Shown: in pieces, positions 1 to 7,306 of the stretch | Layout: each line of letters begins with the position of its first letter | Position numbering within the stretch: the stretch's first letter is position 1 | DNA from: JADCCX01 sp031431475 | GTDB taxonomy: Bacteria > Pseudomonadota > Alphaproteobacteria > Rhizobiales > Beijerinckiaceae | Length of the DNA: 64,000 nucleotides | Direction: 5' to 3' | NCBI GenBank assembly: GCA_031431475.1 | Contig: JANPDL010000035.1 | Span: 62,001-126,000, forward strand | Made by a program: the position numbers and the translations under genes | Notes under the pieces: generated by a model | What the model was told of the DNA's origin: nothing | Seen by the model: only the letters and a program-made list of their open reading frames with translations | The model's database searches: none

Positions 1-1
1 G

Positions 2-322
2 GTCGATATCCTGCGCGATATCGACAGCACGGTGGAGGGGCGAGACGTCGTTATCATAGACGATATCCTTGAATCAGGTCGTACGCTCGCCTTCGCCAAG
101 GATCTGATTATGGCACGCGGAGCGAAATCTGCCGATATCTGTGTTTTGCTGGAAAAGCCGGGCAAGCGTGCGGTCAGCATCAATGCCGAGCATGTCGGGT
201 TTGTCTGCCCGGACCTGTTCGTCGTGGGTTACGGCATGGATGTGGCGCATGCCTATCGCCAGCTGCCCTATGTCGGCGTGGTCGAGCATCTGGCGGATGA
301 CAGGCAACTGGAAATGATCTGA
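2..322 (+). CDS. hpt: Hypoxanthine phosphoribosyltransferase, C-terminal part (cut by window edge)
   Basis: The reading frame is open from base 2, so the N-terminus lies outside the window. Purine salvage enzyme: it joins hypoxanthine or guanine to PRPP to give IMP or GMP in the cytoplasm. The PRPP-binding loop is clear (VVIIDDILESGRTL, encoded at about 47-88), preceded by a D-I-D region typical of the family. Later come a VLLEKPGKR segment and a FVVGYGMD segment, both standard HPRT landmarks. The next gene is a CpdR-like regulator, an arrangement common in Rhizobiales. Very likely HPRT; specificity for guanine versus hypoxanthine cannot be told. Confidence 0.93.
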   Translation, partial: VDILRDIDSTVEGRDVVIIDDILESGRTLAFAKDLIMARGAKSADICVLLEKPGKRAVSINAEHVGFVCPDLFVVGYGMDVAHAYRQLPYVGVVEHLADDRQLEMI

Positions 323-346
323 AGGCGGAAATCTGAAGGTGGGGAT

Positions 347-739
347 ATGGCGCGGATACTGATCGCGGAAGATGATGAGCCTGTGCGCGGCTTCGTGAAG
401 CGCGCGCTGGAAATGGACGGACATCAGGTCGTGGCCGAGGCCGATGGCGCGGCGGCGCTCGACCGGCTGCACGACGAGCGCGGCGCGTTCGACATGATCC
501 TGTCGGATATCCGCATGCCTTTGATGGATGGCATCGCGCTGGCATTGACGGCGGGCCGGGATTTTCCGGAATTGCCGATCCTGCTGATGACGGGTTTTGC
601 CGATCAGCGCGAGCGCGCCCATGATCTTAATGCGATCATCGAGGATGTGATCACAAAGCCGTTCTCGCTGGCCGAAATTCGCGCCGCAGTGGAGAAAGTG
701 TTGGCTGGTGGCAAGCGCGGAATTGCCGCTGCGCAGTAA
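347..739 (+). CDS. cpdR: Single-domain response regulator, CpdR-like
   Basis: Stand-alone receiver domain of 130 residues with no output domain. The acidic pocket (E8-D9-D10), phospho-acceptor D54 in LSDIRMP, the switch Thr in LLMTGF and the conserved Lys in ITKPF are all present. In Caulobacter and Sinorhizobium CpdR steers the ClpXP protease to cell-cycle targets and is controlled by the CckA-ChpT phosphorelay; that role is inferred here from similarity and from the hpt neighbour. It starts 24 bases after hpt, with a GGTGGGG ribosome site. The C-terminus runs a few residues past the usual Ala-Ala end (it finishes AAAQ), which may matter for its own turnover. Confidence 0.85.
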   Translation: MARILIAEDDEPVRGFVKRALEMDGHQVVAEADGAAALDRLHDERGAFDMILSDIRMPLMDGIALALTAGRDFPELPILLMTGFADQRERAHDLNAIIEDVITKPFSLAEIRAAVEKVLAGGKRGIAAAQ

Positions 740-745
740 TTGCGG

Positions 746-2161
746 CTACAACCCGCAAATCAATGGAATGACCGCGTCCCGTCGCGCCACAGCCACACTT
801 CCCATCGTTTTGGGCTGATCCGCTTTCGCCGGAGCAACATTGTTCTTTTGCAGGAAAGCACCAATGTCGTCGGCTGTTGCAAACCGGTAGCGCGCTGCGG
901 GAACCACGCCCGCCACCTGCTTACGCGCGCCCGGATCATCGATCACGATACCTGCCAGAGAACCAGTGCTGTCAAACAGCGCCGCACCGGCACTGCCGGG
1001 CTGCAACGGCGCGGCGATGCGGTTGGGAGCTGTCGTGATGCCTTCAGCGAATATCCCGGCAGGTGCATCGCCGCTCCAGGCCTGCCCCACCATGGTGAGT
1101 GACATTTCCACTTTAACGCTGCCAGCCAGTGCTGGCGTGGCTGCGCTGCGGTTCAGTCCATCCACTTTCAGCAGAGCCAGACCTGTGGCGGTATCCGTGG
1201 CTAATATACGCGCAGGAGTCTTGCGCGGCCCTGCGGTGACCGATTTGCAATCCTTCATTCCGGTTTCAGAGGTCAGGATATTACCACCGTCCAGAACAAG
1301 ACCCGAAGCGAGCCGTTCACGCGGTCCAGCAGGCACCAACGGTGTCAGAACTGCGGGCGTTCCCGGCCGTAGTGCGGTGGTCGCCACGGCAGTTGCTACG
1401 GGGAACGCATCAAAGCTGTTGGCGACCGAGATCACCAGCTTGTCCATCTCCGCCGCCAGAGTCTTGTCATAACCCACACTGAAGCCACGCATAGCCCCGT
1501 CGCTCCCAAGACTCATGCGGCGGTAAAATTTTCCCGTCGGGGTTTCCCCTGTCACCACGAAGAAATCCGGGCGCAGTAGCTTGTAGGTCACCTTGCGGGC
1601 AGGATTGCTGGAAACAATCACCTTGTCATAGAGCTGCTGCAGCGTCTCGCCGCCCTTGGGGAGCGCCGTTGTATCCAGCGTCGCCTTGCCATCGGCGGTC
1701 TGCCAGCGGCTGCCGCTCGCCGTGTTAGGCTCGCGCTTGACGAAGATACTCTGCGGCACACCGATTTTAACGCCGGAGCGCGGATCATCGAGAACCGTGA
1801 ATTTCAGCACGTTGCGGGCATTTTGCGCCGTTTTTGCAAGCAACTGGCGTGACTGTGGCGTCAGAATGCCATCAAACGGAAGCTTGTTCTGGAGCTGGAA
1901 GTTCTGGATACCGTTGAACGTGAGCGTGCCGAAAGTACCCTGCGCTGCACCAGTGAAGGCTGCCGCGAAGCCCAGGTCCTGCTGGATCGATTTGCGCTCG
2001 GCCTCAGGCAGCGCCTCGAACGCCTTTTGCGCCGCCGCAAAGCGCGGATCAGGCGATGGCACCGGGCGCGCTTGACTGGGAGATGCCGGAGCTGGCGCCT
2101 GCGCCATCACAGGAGCACCAAACGCGGCCAGAAAGGCTGCTGCCGTCAGAAATTTTTTCAT
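746..2161 (-). CDS. Exported peptidoglycan-binding protein with a degenerate trypsin-like domain
   Basis: 471 residues from ATG 2161; longer frames upstream lack the signal peptide (MKKFLTAAAFLAAFGAP, cleaved near AQA at 20-22). Residues about 55-115 look like a peptidoglycan-binding-1 repeat (NGIQNFQLQNKLPFDGILTP). Residues about 285-410 follow the two-barrel trypsin/DegP pattern, with GLVLDGGNILT, a D-TATGLALLKV strand and GSAGAALFDSTG. The catalytic His position is Thr (about 300) and the nucleophile Ser of GSSGGP is Ala (about 391), so it is probably not a protease. It may be a periplasmic wall-anchored binding protein. It starts 5 bases after the small upstream gene and is last in the leftward operon. 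Confidence 0.75.
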   Translation of the reverse strand: MKKFLTAAAFLAAFGAPVMAQAPAPASPSQARPVPSPDPRFAAAQKAFEALPEAERKSIQQDLGFAAAFTGAAQGTFGTLTFNGIQNFQLQNKLPFDGILTPQSRQLLAKTAQNARNVLKFTVLDDPRSGVKIGVPQSIFVKREPNTASGSRWQTADGKATLDTTALPKGGETLQQLYDKVIVSSNPARKVTYKLLRPDFFVVTGETPTGKFYRRMSLGSDGAMRGFSVGYDKTLAAEMDKLVISVANSFDAFPVATAVATTALRPGTPAVLTPLVPAGPRERLASGLVLDGGNILTSETGMKDCKSVTAGPRKTPARILATDTATGLALLKVDGLNRSAATPALAGSVKVEMSLTMVGQAWSGDAPAGIFAEGITTAPNRIAAPLQPGSAGAALFDSTGSLAGIVIDDPGARKQVAGVVPAARYRFATADDIGAFLQKNNVAPAKADQPKTMGSVAVARRDAVIPLICGL

Positions 2162-2166
2162 GGCTC

Positions 2167-2433
2167 TCAATCCGCTGTCGGCAAGCGCCGCATGGTGAAT
2201 TCGATGGTGTCGCCGTCCAGCACGCGCCAGTTCTCGACCTCGGTCATGTAGGCCGCCTTTGGAAAGCGTGAGAACCATTCGCGCGCTTTTTCCCGTGCGG
2301 CTTCCCTTGGCAGGGTGAAGGTGTCGCGCCGCCACTGACTTGCCGCGCGGACCGGACTAGCCGAGACCCGCGAGAGATTTTGCCGTATTCTGACTGCCAG
2401 ATCACGGGGATGGTGTTCTACACTCGACGCCAT
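2167..2433 (-). CDS. Small conserved-looking protein, unknown function
   Basis: 88 residues from ATG 2433, chosen because GGAG sits 7-10 bases upstream; a TTG at 2469 would add 12 residues. Basic and Arg-rich at the N-terminus (RIRQNLSR, QWRRDTF), followed by a helix rich in Ala/Glu (LPREAAREKAREWFSRF) and a short beta-like end (GDTIEFTMRRL). No signal peptide or membrane span. It lies 52 bases after cca and 5 bases before the pseudo-protease gene, so it is probably co-transcribed. I do not recognise the family. Codon use resembles the neighbours and the start is well placed, so it is likely a real gene. Confidence 0.65.
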   Translation of the reverse strand: MASSVEHHPRDLAVRIRQNLSRVSASPVRAASQWRRDTFTLPREAAREKAREWFSRFPKAAYMTEVENWRVLDGDTIEFTMRRLPTAD

Positions 2434-2485
2434 CGGAAACTCCACGCATTGACGAAATTGAACGTGCAATCCTGGGCGTGGAGAG

Positions 2486-3760
2486 TCAATCCGGCGTGTT
2501 TTGAACCGCGCGCTTGAGAACTTGCGCGGTATGCTCCTCCCCGGCGGGCAATCCCTCGCTCAACCAGAGCGCTGTAGCCGCTTTCAGAATGCGCCCCATA
2601 CGCGGGCCGGGCGCAATGCCAAGCACAGCCAGATCGGCGCTTTTGAACGGATTGACCGGAGGTTCGGCAAGCACAGGGGCGGCGGCATCGCGACGGGATT
2701 GCACGGCAGCAACGGACAGCTTCGCCTGTGCCGCGCCGAGCAGCAGGGCATCGCGGAACGTTTCTGCTCCTGCCCGAAAGACAAGCGACCGGATCACAGT
2801 ATTGGTCAGAGTCTGCTGAGCGGCTTCTTCCGCATAGGCCGTTGCGGCCAGAATCCGTACTCTTTGATGGTTTGAAAGCTTGAGAATCTCCTGTTTGTCC
2901 GCAGCGCCGCTGGCCAGGGCGGCGAGTCGAAGGACGGCGTCAGGTGGATCGCCCAGTGCCGTTTCTACCCCCGCAAGGTGCGCCAGACTTTCAGTATCCC
3001 ATGCCGCACCAGGCGTGAGCATGGCCGAAATACCCGATTGCTCCATCCCCCGCACTGCCCCGATGGCAGCGGGTGCGACCAGCAGCTTCAGCAATTCGTG
3101 CCGGATCCGCTCGCGCGAGAGTTGCGCCATTCCGGCCTTCAATCGCCCGCAGGCGATAAATCCCGCTTTGTCAGGCTCGCCCGTCCCGTGGCTGGCATGA
3201 AAGCGGAAAAACCGCAGGATGCGGAGGTAATCCTCGCGAATACGCGTCTCTGCATCACCCATGAAACGCACGATACCGGCCTGCGCGTCGGCAATGCCGG
3301 TGGCATAGTCGTGCATCGTGCCATCAATGGCCAGCGAGAGAGCATTGATCGTGAAATCGCGGCGGAACGCATCCTCGCCGAAATCGCGTGTGAAGGCGAC
3401 AACGGCACGGCGGCCATCGGTCGCCACATCGCGTCGCAGCGTCGTCACCTCGTAGGGTGTGCTGTTGATGACGATTGTCACGGTACCGTGCTCGATGCCG
3501 GTCGGAACAGCCTTCCAGCCCTCGTGCGCGGCAATCGTCGTCACGTCTGCTGGCAGAACTGTTGTGGCGATATCGATATCGCCCGAAGGCCGCCGCATCA
3601 GCGCATCACGCACCGCACCGCCGACAATCCGCGCTTCCTCGCCGTTCCGGTTCAAGGCCGCAAGCAGGCATGCCACATCCGGGCGCTGCAGGAGCGCTTT
3701 CAGGGCGTTGCTGTTATGGCTTGAACTGGCCGGGGACAAAGGTGCCGTCCTTCTCCACAT
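2486..3760 (-). CDS. cca: CCA tRNA nucleotidyltransferase / poly(A) polymerase family
   Basis: Adds or repairs the 3'-CCA end of tRNAs. The class II nucleotidyltransferase signature is clear: VGGAVRDALM followed by GDIDIATT (metal-binding D-x-D), then FTRDFGEDAFRRDFTINAL and LRILRFFRFHA. The C-terminal helical region matches the tRNA-binding half. About 424 residues from ATG 3760, which overlaps the DUF6111 gene by 47 bases; TTG at 3739 is an alternative. Upstream extension to 3841 adds sequence not like the family. It belongs to the overlapping leftward operon from DUF1285, an order common in Rhizobiales. Whether it is CCA-adding or poly(A)-adding cannot be told from sequence alone. Confidence 0.9.
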   Translation of the reverse strand: MWRRTAPLSPASSSHNSNALKALLQRPDVACLLAALNRNGEEARIVGGAVRDALMRRPSGDIDIATTVLPADVTTIAAHEGWKAVPTGIEHGTVTIVINSTPYEVTTLRRDVATDGRRAVVAFTRDFGEDAFRRDFTINALSLAIDGTMHDYATGIADAQAGIVRFMGDAETRIREDYLRILRFFRFHASHGTGEPDKAGFIACGRLKAGMAQLSRERIRHELLKLLVAPAAIGAVRGMEQSGISAMLTPGAAWDTESLAHLAGVETALGDPPDAVLRLAALASGAADKQEILKLSNHQRVRILAATAYAEEAAQQTLTNTVIRSLVFRAGAETFRDALLLGAAQAKLSVAAVQSRRDAAAPVLAEPPVNPFKSADLAVLGIAPGPRMGRILKAATALWLSEGLPAGEEHTAQVLKRAVQNTPD

Positions 3761-3980
3761 GGCTCGGGATGAACGTTCCCTGCTCAAGTCGGCGCTGGGT
3801 TCCAAGAAACACCATGCCGATGATGCACAGTCCAAGTGCAACGATGGTCAGCCAGGACAGGGCTTTCCGCGACCAGACTTCGGGATGCAGCGGATTCTGC
3901 CCCTCCAGCAGCAGATAGACTGAAAACCCCGCAAAAGGCAGGAGGAACAGGAGAGCACCTTCAAAAATCGCTCGGATCAT
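3714..3980 (-). CDS. DUF6111-type small membrane protein
   Basis: 88 residues with two hydrophobic spans (about 5-25, IFEGALLFLLPFAGFSVYLLL, and about 43-61, WLTIVALGLCIIGMVFLGT), then a short polar tail ending FVPGQFKP. Function is unknown; the family is recognised mainly from its fixed place between the CoA-type Nudix gene and cca in Rhizobiales. Its start lies inside the end of the Nudix gene (20-base overlap) and its end overlaps cca, so translation of the three is probably coupled. Confidence 0.75.
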   Translation of the reverse strand: MIRAIFEGALLFLLPFAGFSVYLLLEGQNPLHPEVWSRKALSWLTIVALGLCIIGMVFLGTQRRLEQGTFIPSHVEKDGTFVPGQFKP

Positions 3981-4620
3981 ACAGCCTCAGCCAGAGCATG
4001 CGGATGATTCCCGCAGTAACACCCCAGATATAGTGATCTCCATGCGGCATCGCAAAGTAGCGGCGCATCTGGCCTTTCCATTCCCTTTCATGGGTCTGGT
4101 GATTGGCGGGATCCATCAGAAAAGAGAACGGCGTCTCGAAGACGGATTCCACCTCGCCGTGGTTCAGGGACAGCGGCGCATCGGCATCCATCAGCGCCAC
4201 CACGGGCGTGATGCGGAAGCCCGTGGTCGAGAAATACGGGGCGAGAAAGCCAAGCGGCGTTACATTATGTCGGGAAAGACCGATTTCCTCTTCCGCCTCA
4301 CGCAAGGCGGCATCCAGCGGACCATCATCCTCACGGTCGATCTTGCCGCCGGGAAAGGCGATCTGGCCAGAATGCTGTCTGAGCGTCGAGGCACGCCGTG
4401 TGAGCAGCATGGTCACGCCTTCGGGCCGTGCCAGCAGCGGTATGAGCACGGCGGCGGGCCTCGCCTGCGCCATTATATCCGGGGTCGGGTTCATGCCTGC
4501 TATGCCCGAATCGCTGTGCGCAGCATCCTCCGGCGCGTGCCGCGCCTCGCCGTAGAGCCGTTCGCGGGCCCTTTCCGCGACGCTGACCGGCGTGAAAAGA
4601 AGATCGTTGTCCAGCTTCAC
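3961..4620 (-). CDS. Nudix hydrolase, CoA pyrophosphatase type
   Basis: 219 residues. Nudix box at about 92-114: GGKIDREDDG...ALREAEEEIGL, with the metal-binding REAEEE core. Just before it stands LTRRASTLRQHSGQIAFPGG, which matches the CoA/acyl-CoA pyrophosphatase subgroup (the LLTxR...HxGQxxFPGG pattern). This group cleaves CoA to 4'-phosphopantetheine and 3',5'-ADP. The first codons overlap the DUF1285 stop by four bases (ATGA). Substrate is inferred from the motif; the Nudix fold itself is certain. Confidence 0.88.
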   Translation of the reverse strand: MKLDNDLLFTPVSVAERARERLYGEARHAPEDAAHSDSGIAGMNPTPDIMAQARPAAVLIPLLARPEGVTMLLTRRASTLRQHSGQIAFPGGKIDREDDGPLDAALREAEEEIGLSRHNVTPLGFLAPYFSTTGFRITPVVALMDADAPLSLNHGEVESVFETPFSFLMDPANHQTHEREWKGQMRRYFAMPHGDHYIWGVTAGIIRMLWLRLYDPSDF

Positions 4621-5189
4621 GCCAGATCCTCGACTTCGCTTGCGTGTGCCATAGGGAAGAAAACCCCGGCGGATTCGACTCCAAGCATCTTGGTTCCATC
4701 CACATCGCGCGTCTGTGCAGCCTCTACCATCTCAAGATACACGGATCGCGACGCCTTGGCCCAGAGCCCGCCGCGCACCAGCACATAGGGTTTCAGCCCG
4801 CCCGATGCCTCGCGCTCGAACCGCAGGGGATGATCAGCGGAGGCCGTGACCGCATCATCCACGTTGGTGCGGAAGGTCAGCTCTGGCCCGGCGCTTGCAT
4901 TGCTTACGGTCAGATCAACCGCGATGAAAGGTGCATCATCGACCTGAATTCCTACCATCTCGACTGGTGTGACCATGACGAAGCGTTCCGGATCCTTGCG
5001 CAGAATCGATGCAAACAGCTTCACCATGGCAGGCCTGCCGATGGGCGTCCCCTGGTAGAACCAGGTGCCATCCGCCGCGATCCGCATGTCGATTTCGCCG
5101 CAATACGGCGGATTCCACAGATGCACCGGCGGCAGCCCCTTGGTACGAGCCTTCGCAGCAACATCCGCCAATACGTTCAGATCAGCCAT
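4617..5189 (-). CDS. DUF1285 domain-containing protein
   Basis: 190 residues, no signal peptide or membrane span. The N-terminal part carries the family pattern: PPVHLWNPPYCGEIDMRIAADGTWFYQGTPIGR, then a PVEMVGIQVDDAPFIAVDL strand region. DUF1285 has no established biochemical role; structures show a two-domain beta-rich fold. It is the first gene of a leftward operon with overlapping stops and starts (Nudix, DUF6111, cca). The 185 bases upstream are shared with the divergent moxR gene and should hold both promoters. Confidence 0.82.
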   Translation of the reverse strand: MADLNVLADVAAKARTKGLPPVHLWNPPYCGEIDMRIAADGTWFYQGTPIGRPAMVKLFASILRKDPERFVMVTPVEMVGIQVDDAPFIAVDLTVSNASAGPELTFRTNVDDAVTASADHPLRFEREASGGLKPYVLVRGGLWAKASRSVYLEMVEAAQTRDVDGTKMLGVESAGVFFPMAHASEVEDLA

Positions 5190-5374
5190 GAAACCGCATA
5201 TGCTCCATCAGCCACCGCAAATCGATCACATTAATTTGGGTTGTGGTCCATGAATTTGCCATACCGTATCTATCCAGAGAGTAACGTGCATTGTTTTGCT
5301 GACTTCGATTGTCTTGCCTGCAAAATGCTTCACACTGGTTTCCAACTGAGTCCCGGAATTTGAAGGAGAGACCC

Positions 5375-6376
5375 TTGAGCGCAGCCGAAAAGCATCCCGA
5401 GGACCTCACAGCTCTGGTCGAAAAGACAGCCGAGGCCGCTTCAGCTTCACTCGTACGGGCCAAGAACGCGATCGGAGCAGTGATTTTCGGCCAGGAGACC
5501 GTCATCGAGCGGGTTCTCGTTACCATCATCTCCGGCGGCCATGGTTTGCTGGTCGGTGTGCCTGGTCTTGCCAAGACCAAGCTGGTGGAAACACTGGGTA
5601 TGGTCCTCGGCCTTGATTCCCGCCGCGTGCAGTTCACGCCTGATCTGATGCCGTCCGATATTATTGGTACGGAAATCCTGGATGAGGCTGCCAGCGGCAA
5701 ACGGGCCTTCCGCTTCGTCAAGGGGCCGGTCTTCGCGCAGTTGCTGATGGCGGACGAGATCAACCGCGCCAGCCCGCGCACCCAGTCGGCCCTGTTGCAG
5801 GCCATGCAGGAGTATCACGTCACGGTGGCCGGCGAGCGGCATGACCTGCCTAAGCCCTTCCACGTGCTGGCGACGCAGAACCCGATCGAGCAGGAAGGCA
5901 CCTATCCGCTGCCAGAAGCACAGCTGGATCGCTTCCTGATGCAGATCGACGTGAATTATCCTGATCGTGACGCCGAGCGGAAGATGCTGCTGGGTACGAC
6001 AGGTGCGGACGAAGTAAAGGCAAAGAACGCACTTCAGGTGGAAGATCTGCTGACGGCGCAGCGTCTCGTGCGCCGCTTGCCTGTGGGCGACAAGGTCGTG
6101 GAGGCCATCCTCGATATCGTCCGCTCGGGCCGTCCGGGCGAGAAGGGCATCGGGGAAAAACTCTCCTGGGGTCCCGGCCCACGCGCCTCGCAGTCGCTGA
6201 TGCTGGCGACACGCGCCCGCGCCCTCATTGATGGTCGCCTCGCGCCTTCGGTTGATGATGTGGCCGCACTGGCGGAACCAATCCTGAAACACCGCATGGC
6301 GCTCACCTTCGCGGCGCGTGCTGATGGCGAGACGATCAATGGCGTCATCGCCAAACTCGTCGAGCGGTTGGGATAA
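5375..6376 (+). CDS. MoxR-family AAA+ ATPase
   Basis: 333 residues from TTG 5375, chosen because GAAGGAGAG ends five bases upstream; a farther TTG at 5309 has no such site. Walker A region GVPGLAKTK, Walker B LLMADEINRASPRTQSALLQAMQE, sensor ATQNPIEQEGTYPLPEAQLDRF. MoxR ATPases act as chaperones that remodel or insert metal/cofactor into partner proteins, usually with VWA proteins encoded alongside. Here a DUF58 protein and two large membrane proteins with VWA-like segments follow directly, the usual partner set. The actual client is unknown. Confidence 0.93.
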   Translation: MSAAEKHPEDLTALVEKTAEAASASLVRAKNAIGAVIFGQETVIERVLVTIISGGHGLLVGVPGLAKTKLVETLGMVLGLDSRRVQFTPDLMPSDIIGTEILDEAASGKRAFRFVKGPVFAQLLMADEINRASPRTQSALLQAMQEYHVTVAGERHDLPKPFHVLATQNPIEQEGTYPLPEAQLDRFLMQIDVNYPDRDAERKMLLGTTGADEVKAKNALQVEDLLTAQRLVRRLPVGDKVVEAILDIVRSGRPGEKGIGEKLSWGPGPRASQSLMLATRARALIDGRLAPSVDDVAALAEPILKHRMALTFAARADGETINGVIAKLVERLG

Positions 6377-6383
6377 CGGAGGG

Positions 6384-7304
6384 GTGTTCGCCACACGCAC
6401 CACGGAATTGCCGCAGCGCCTGGGTGATTCAGCCTCCCACCGGATGGCAGAGGGCCTTGCGGCTGCGCTGCCAAGGCTGTCCGCCGATGCACGCCGGGCT
6501 TCAGCCAGCGTCGCGGCGGGTGTGCATGGCAGGCGGCGGGCAGGGCAGGGCGAAACGTTCTGGCAGTTCCGTCCTTTCGTGAACGGCGAATCGGCATCGC
6601 GTGTGGACTGGCGGCGCTCGGCGCGTGATGACAAGCTCTATGTCCGCGAACGGGAATGGGAGGCGGCACAATCCGTGTGGCTGTTCATGGATCGCTCGGC
6701 TTCTATGGATTATCGCTCTTCGCTTGCGCCCATCGCCAAGAACGAGCGGGCCATCGTGCTCGGTCTGGCCGCAGCCGACATGCTGGTGCGCGGTGGGGAG
6801 CGCGTCGGGCTGATGGGCGCATCGCCTGCCATTGCATCCCGCCGCATCATTGAACGGCTGGGCGAGGCGCTGGTGTCCAGTCGTGATTTTGGCAAGGAAC
6901 TGCCAGATACGCCACTGGCCCCGCGCAGTGAGGCCGTGATCATCAGCGATTTCATCGCGCCACTGGCCGAACTGGATGCCAGGCTCAAAGCTATCGCGGC
7001 GCGGGGTGCGCGGGGGCATCTCGTCATCGTCAGCGATCCGGCGGAGGAGGTATTTCCCTTCTCGGGCCAGACCGAATTCATCGATCCGGAGGATGGCTTC
7101 CGGCTGCGCATCGGCGAAGCTGGCGAAATGGCCGCGACCTACAAGGAACGGCTCGCCGCCCATCGCGAAGGCTTGCGCCGGATCGCCGGACGTCTGGGCT
7201 GGAGTGTCATCACGCATTGCACGGACAAACCTGCGAGCGAGACGTTGCTGCGCTTTGCCATGGTGCTTTCGAGCGGTAGTGCCGATGCTGCGGGAGGGCG
7301 ATAG
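6384..7304 (+). CDS. DUF58 domain protein (VWA-like MoxR partner)
   Basis: About 306 residues from GTG 6384, which follows ACGGAGGG seven bases after the moxR stop. The DUF58 core is GQGETFWQFRPFVNGESASRVDWRRSARDD, then VWLFMDRSASMDYRS, a metal-ion-dependent adhesion-like D-x-S-x-S site. The remainder has the Rossmann-like VWA pattern (AVIISDFI, GHLVIVSDPAEE). No membrane span was seen. Such proteins form complexes with MoxR ATPases. It is 2 bases ahead of the next gene and almost certainly co-transcribed. Confidence 0.9.
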   Translation: MFATRTTELPQRLGDSASHRMAEGLAAALPRLSADARRASASVAAGVHGRRRAGQGETFWQFRPFVNGESASRVDWRRSARDDKLYVREREWEAAQSVWLFMDRSASMDYRSSLAPIAKNERAIVLGLAAADMLVRGGERVGLMGASPAIASRRIIERLGEALVSSRDFGKELPDTPLAPRSEAVIISDFIAPLAELDARLKAIAARGARGHLVIVSDPAEEVFPFSGQTEFIDPEDGFRLRIGEAGEMAATYKERLAAHREGLRRIAGRLGWSVITHCTDKPASETLLRFAMVLSSGSADAAGGR

Positions 7305-7306
7305 AC

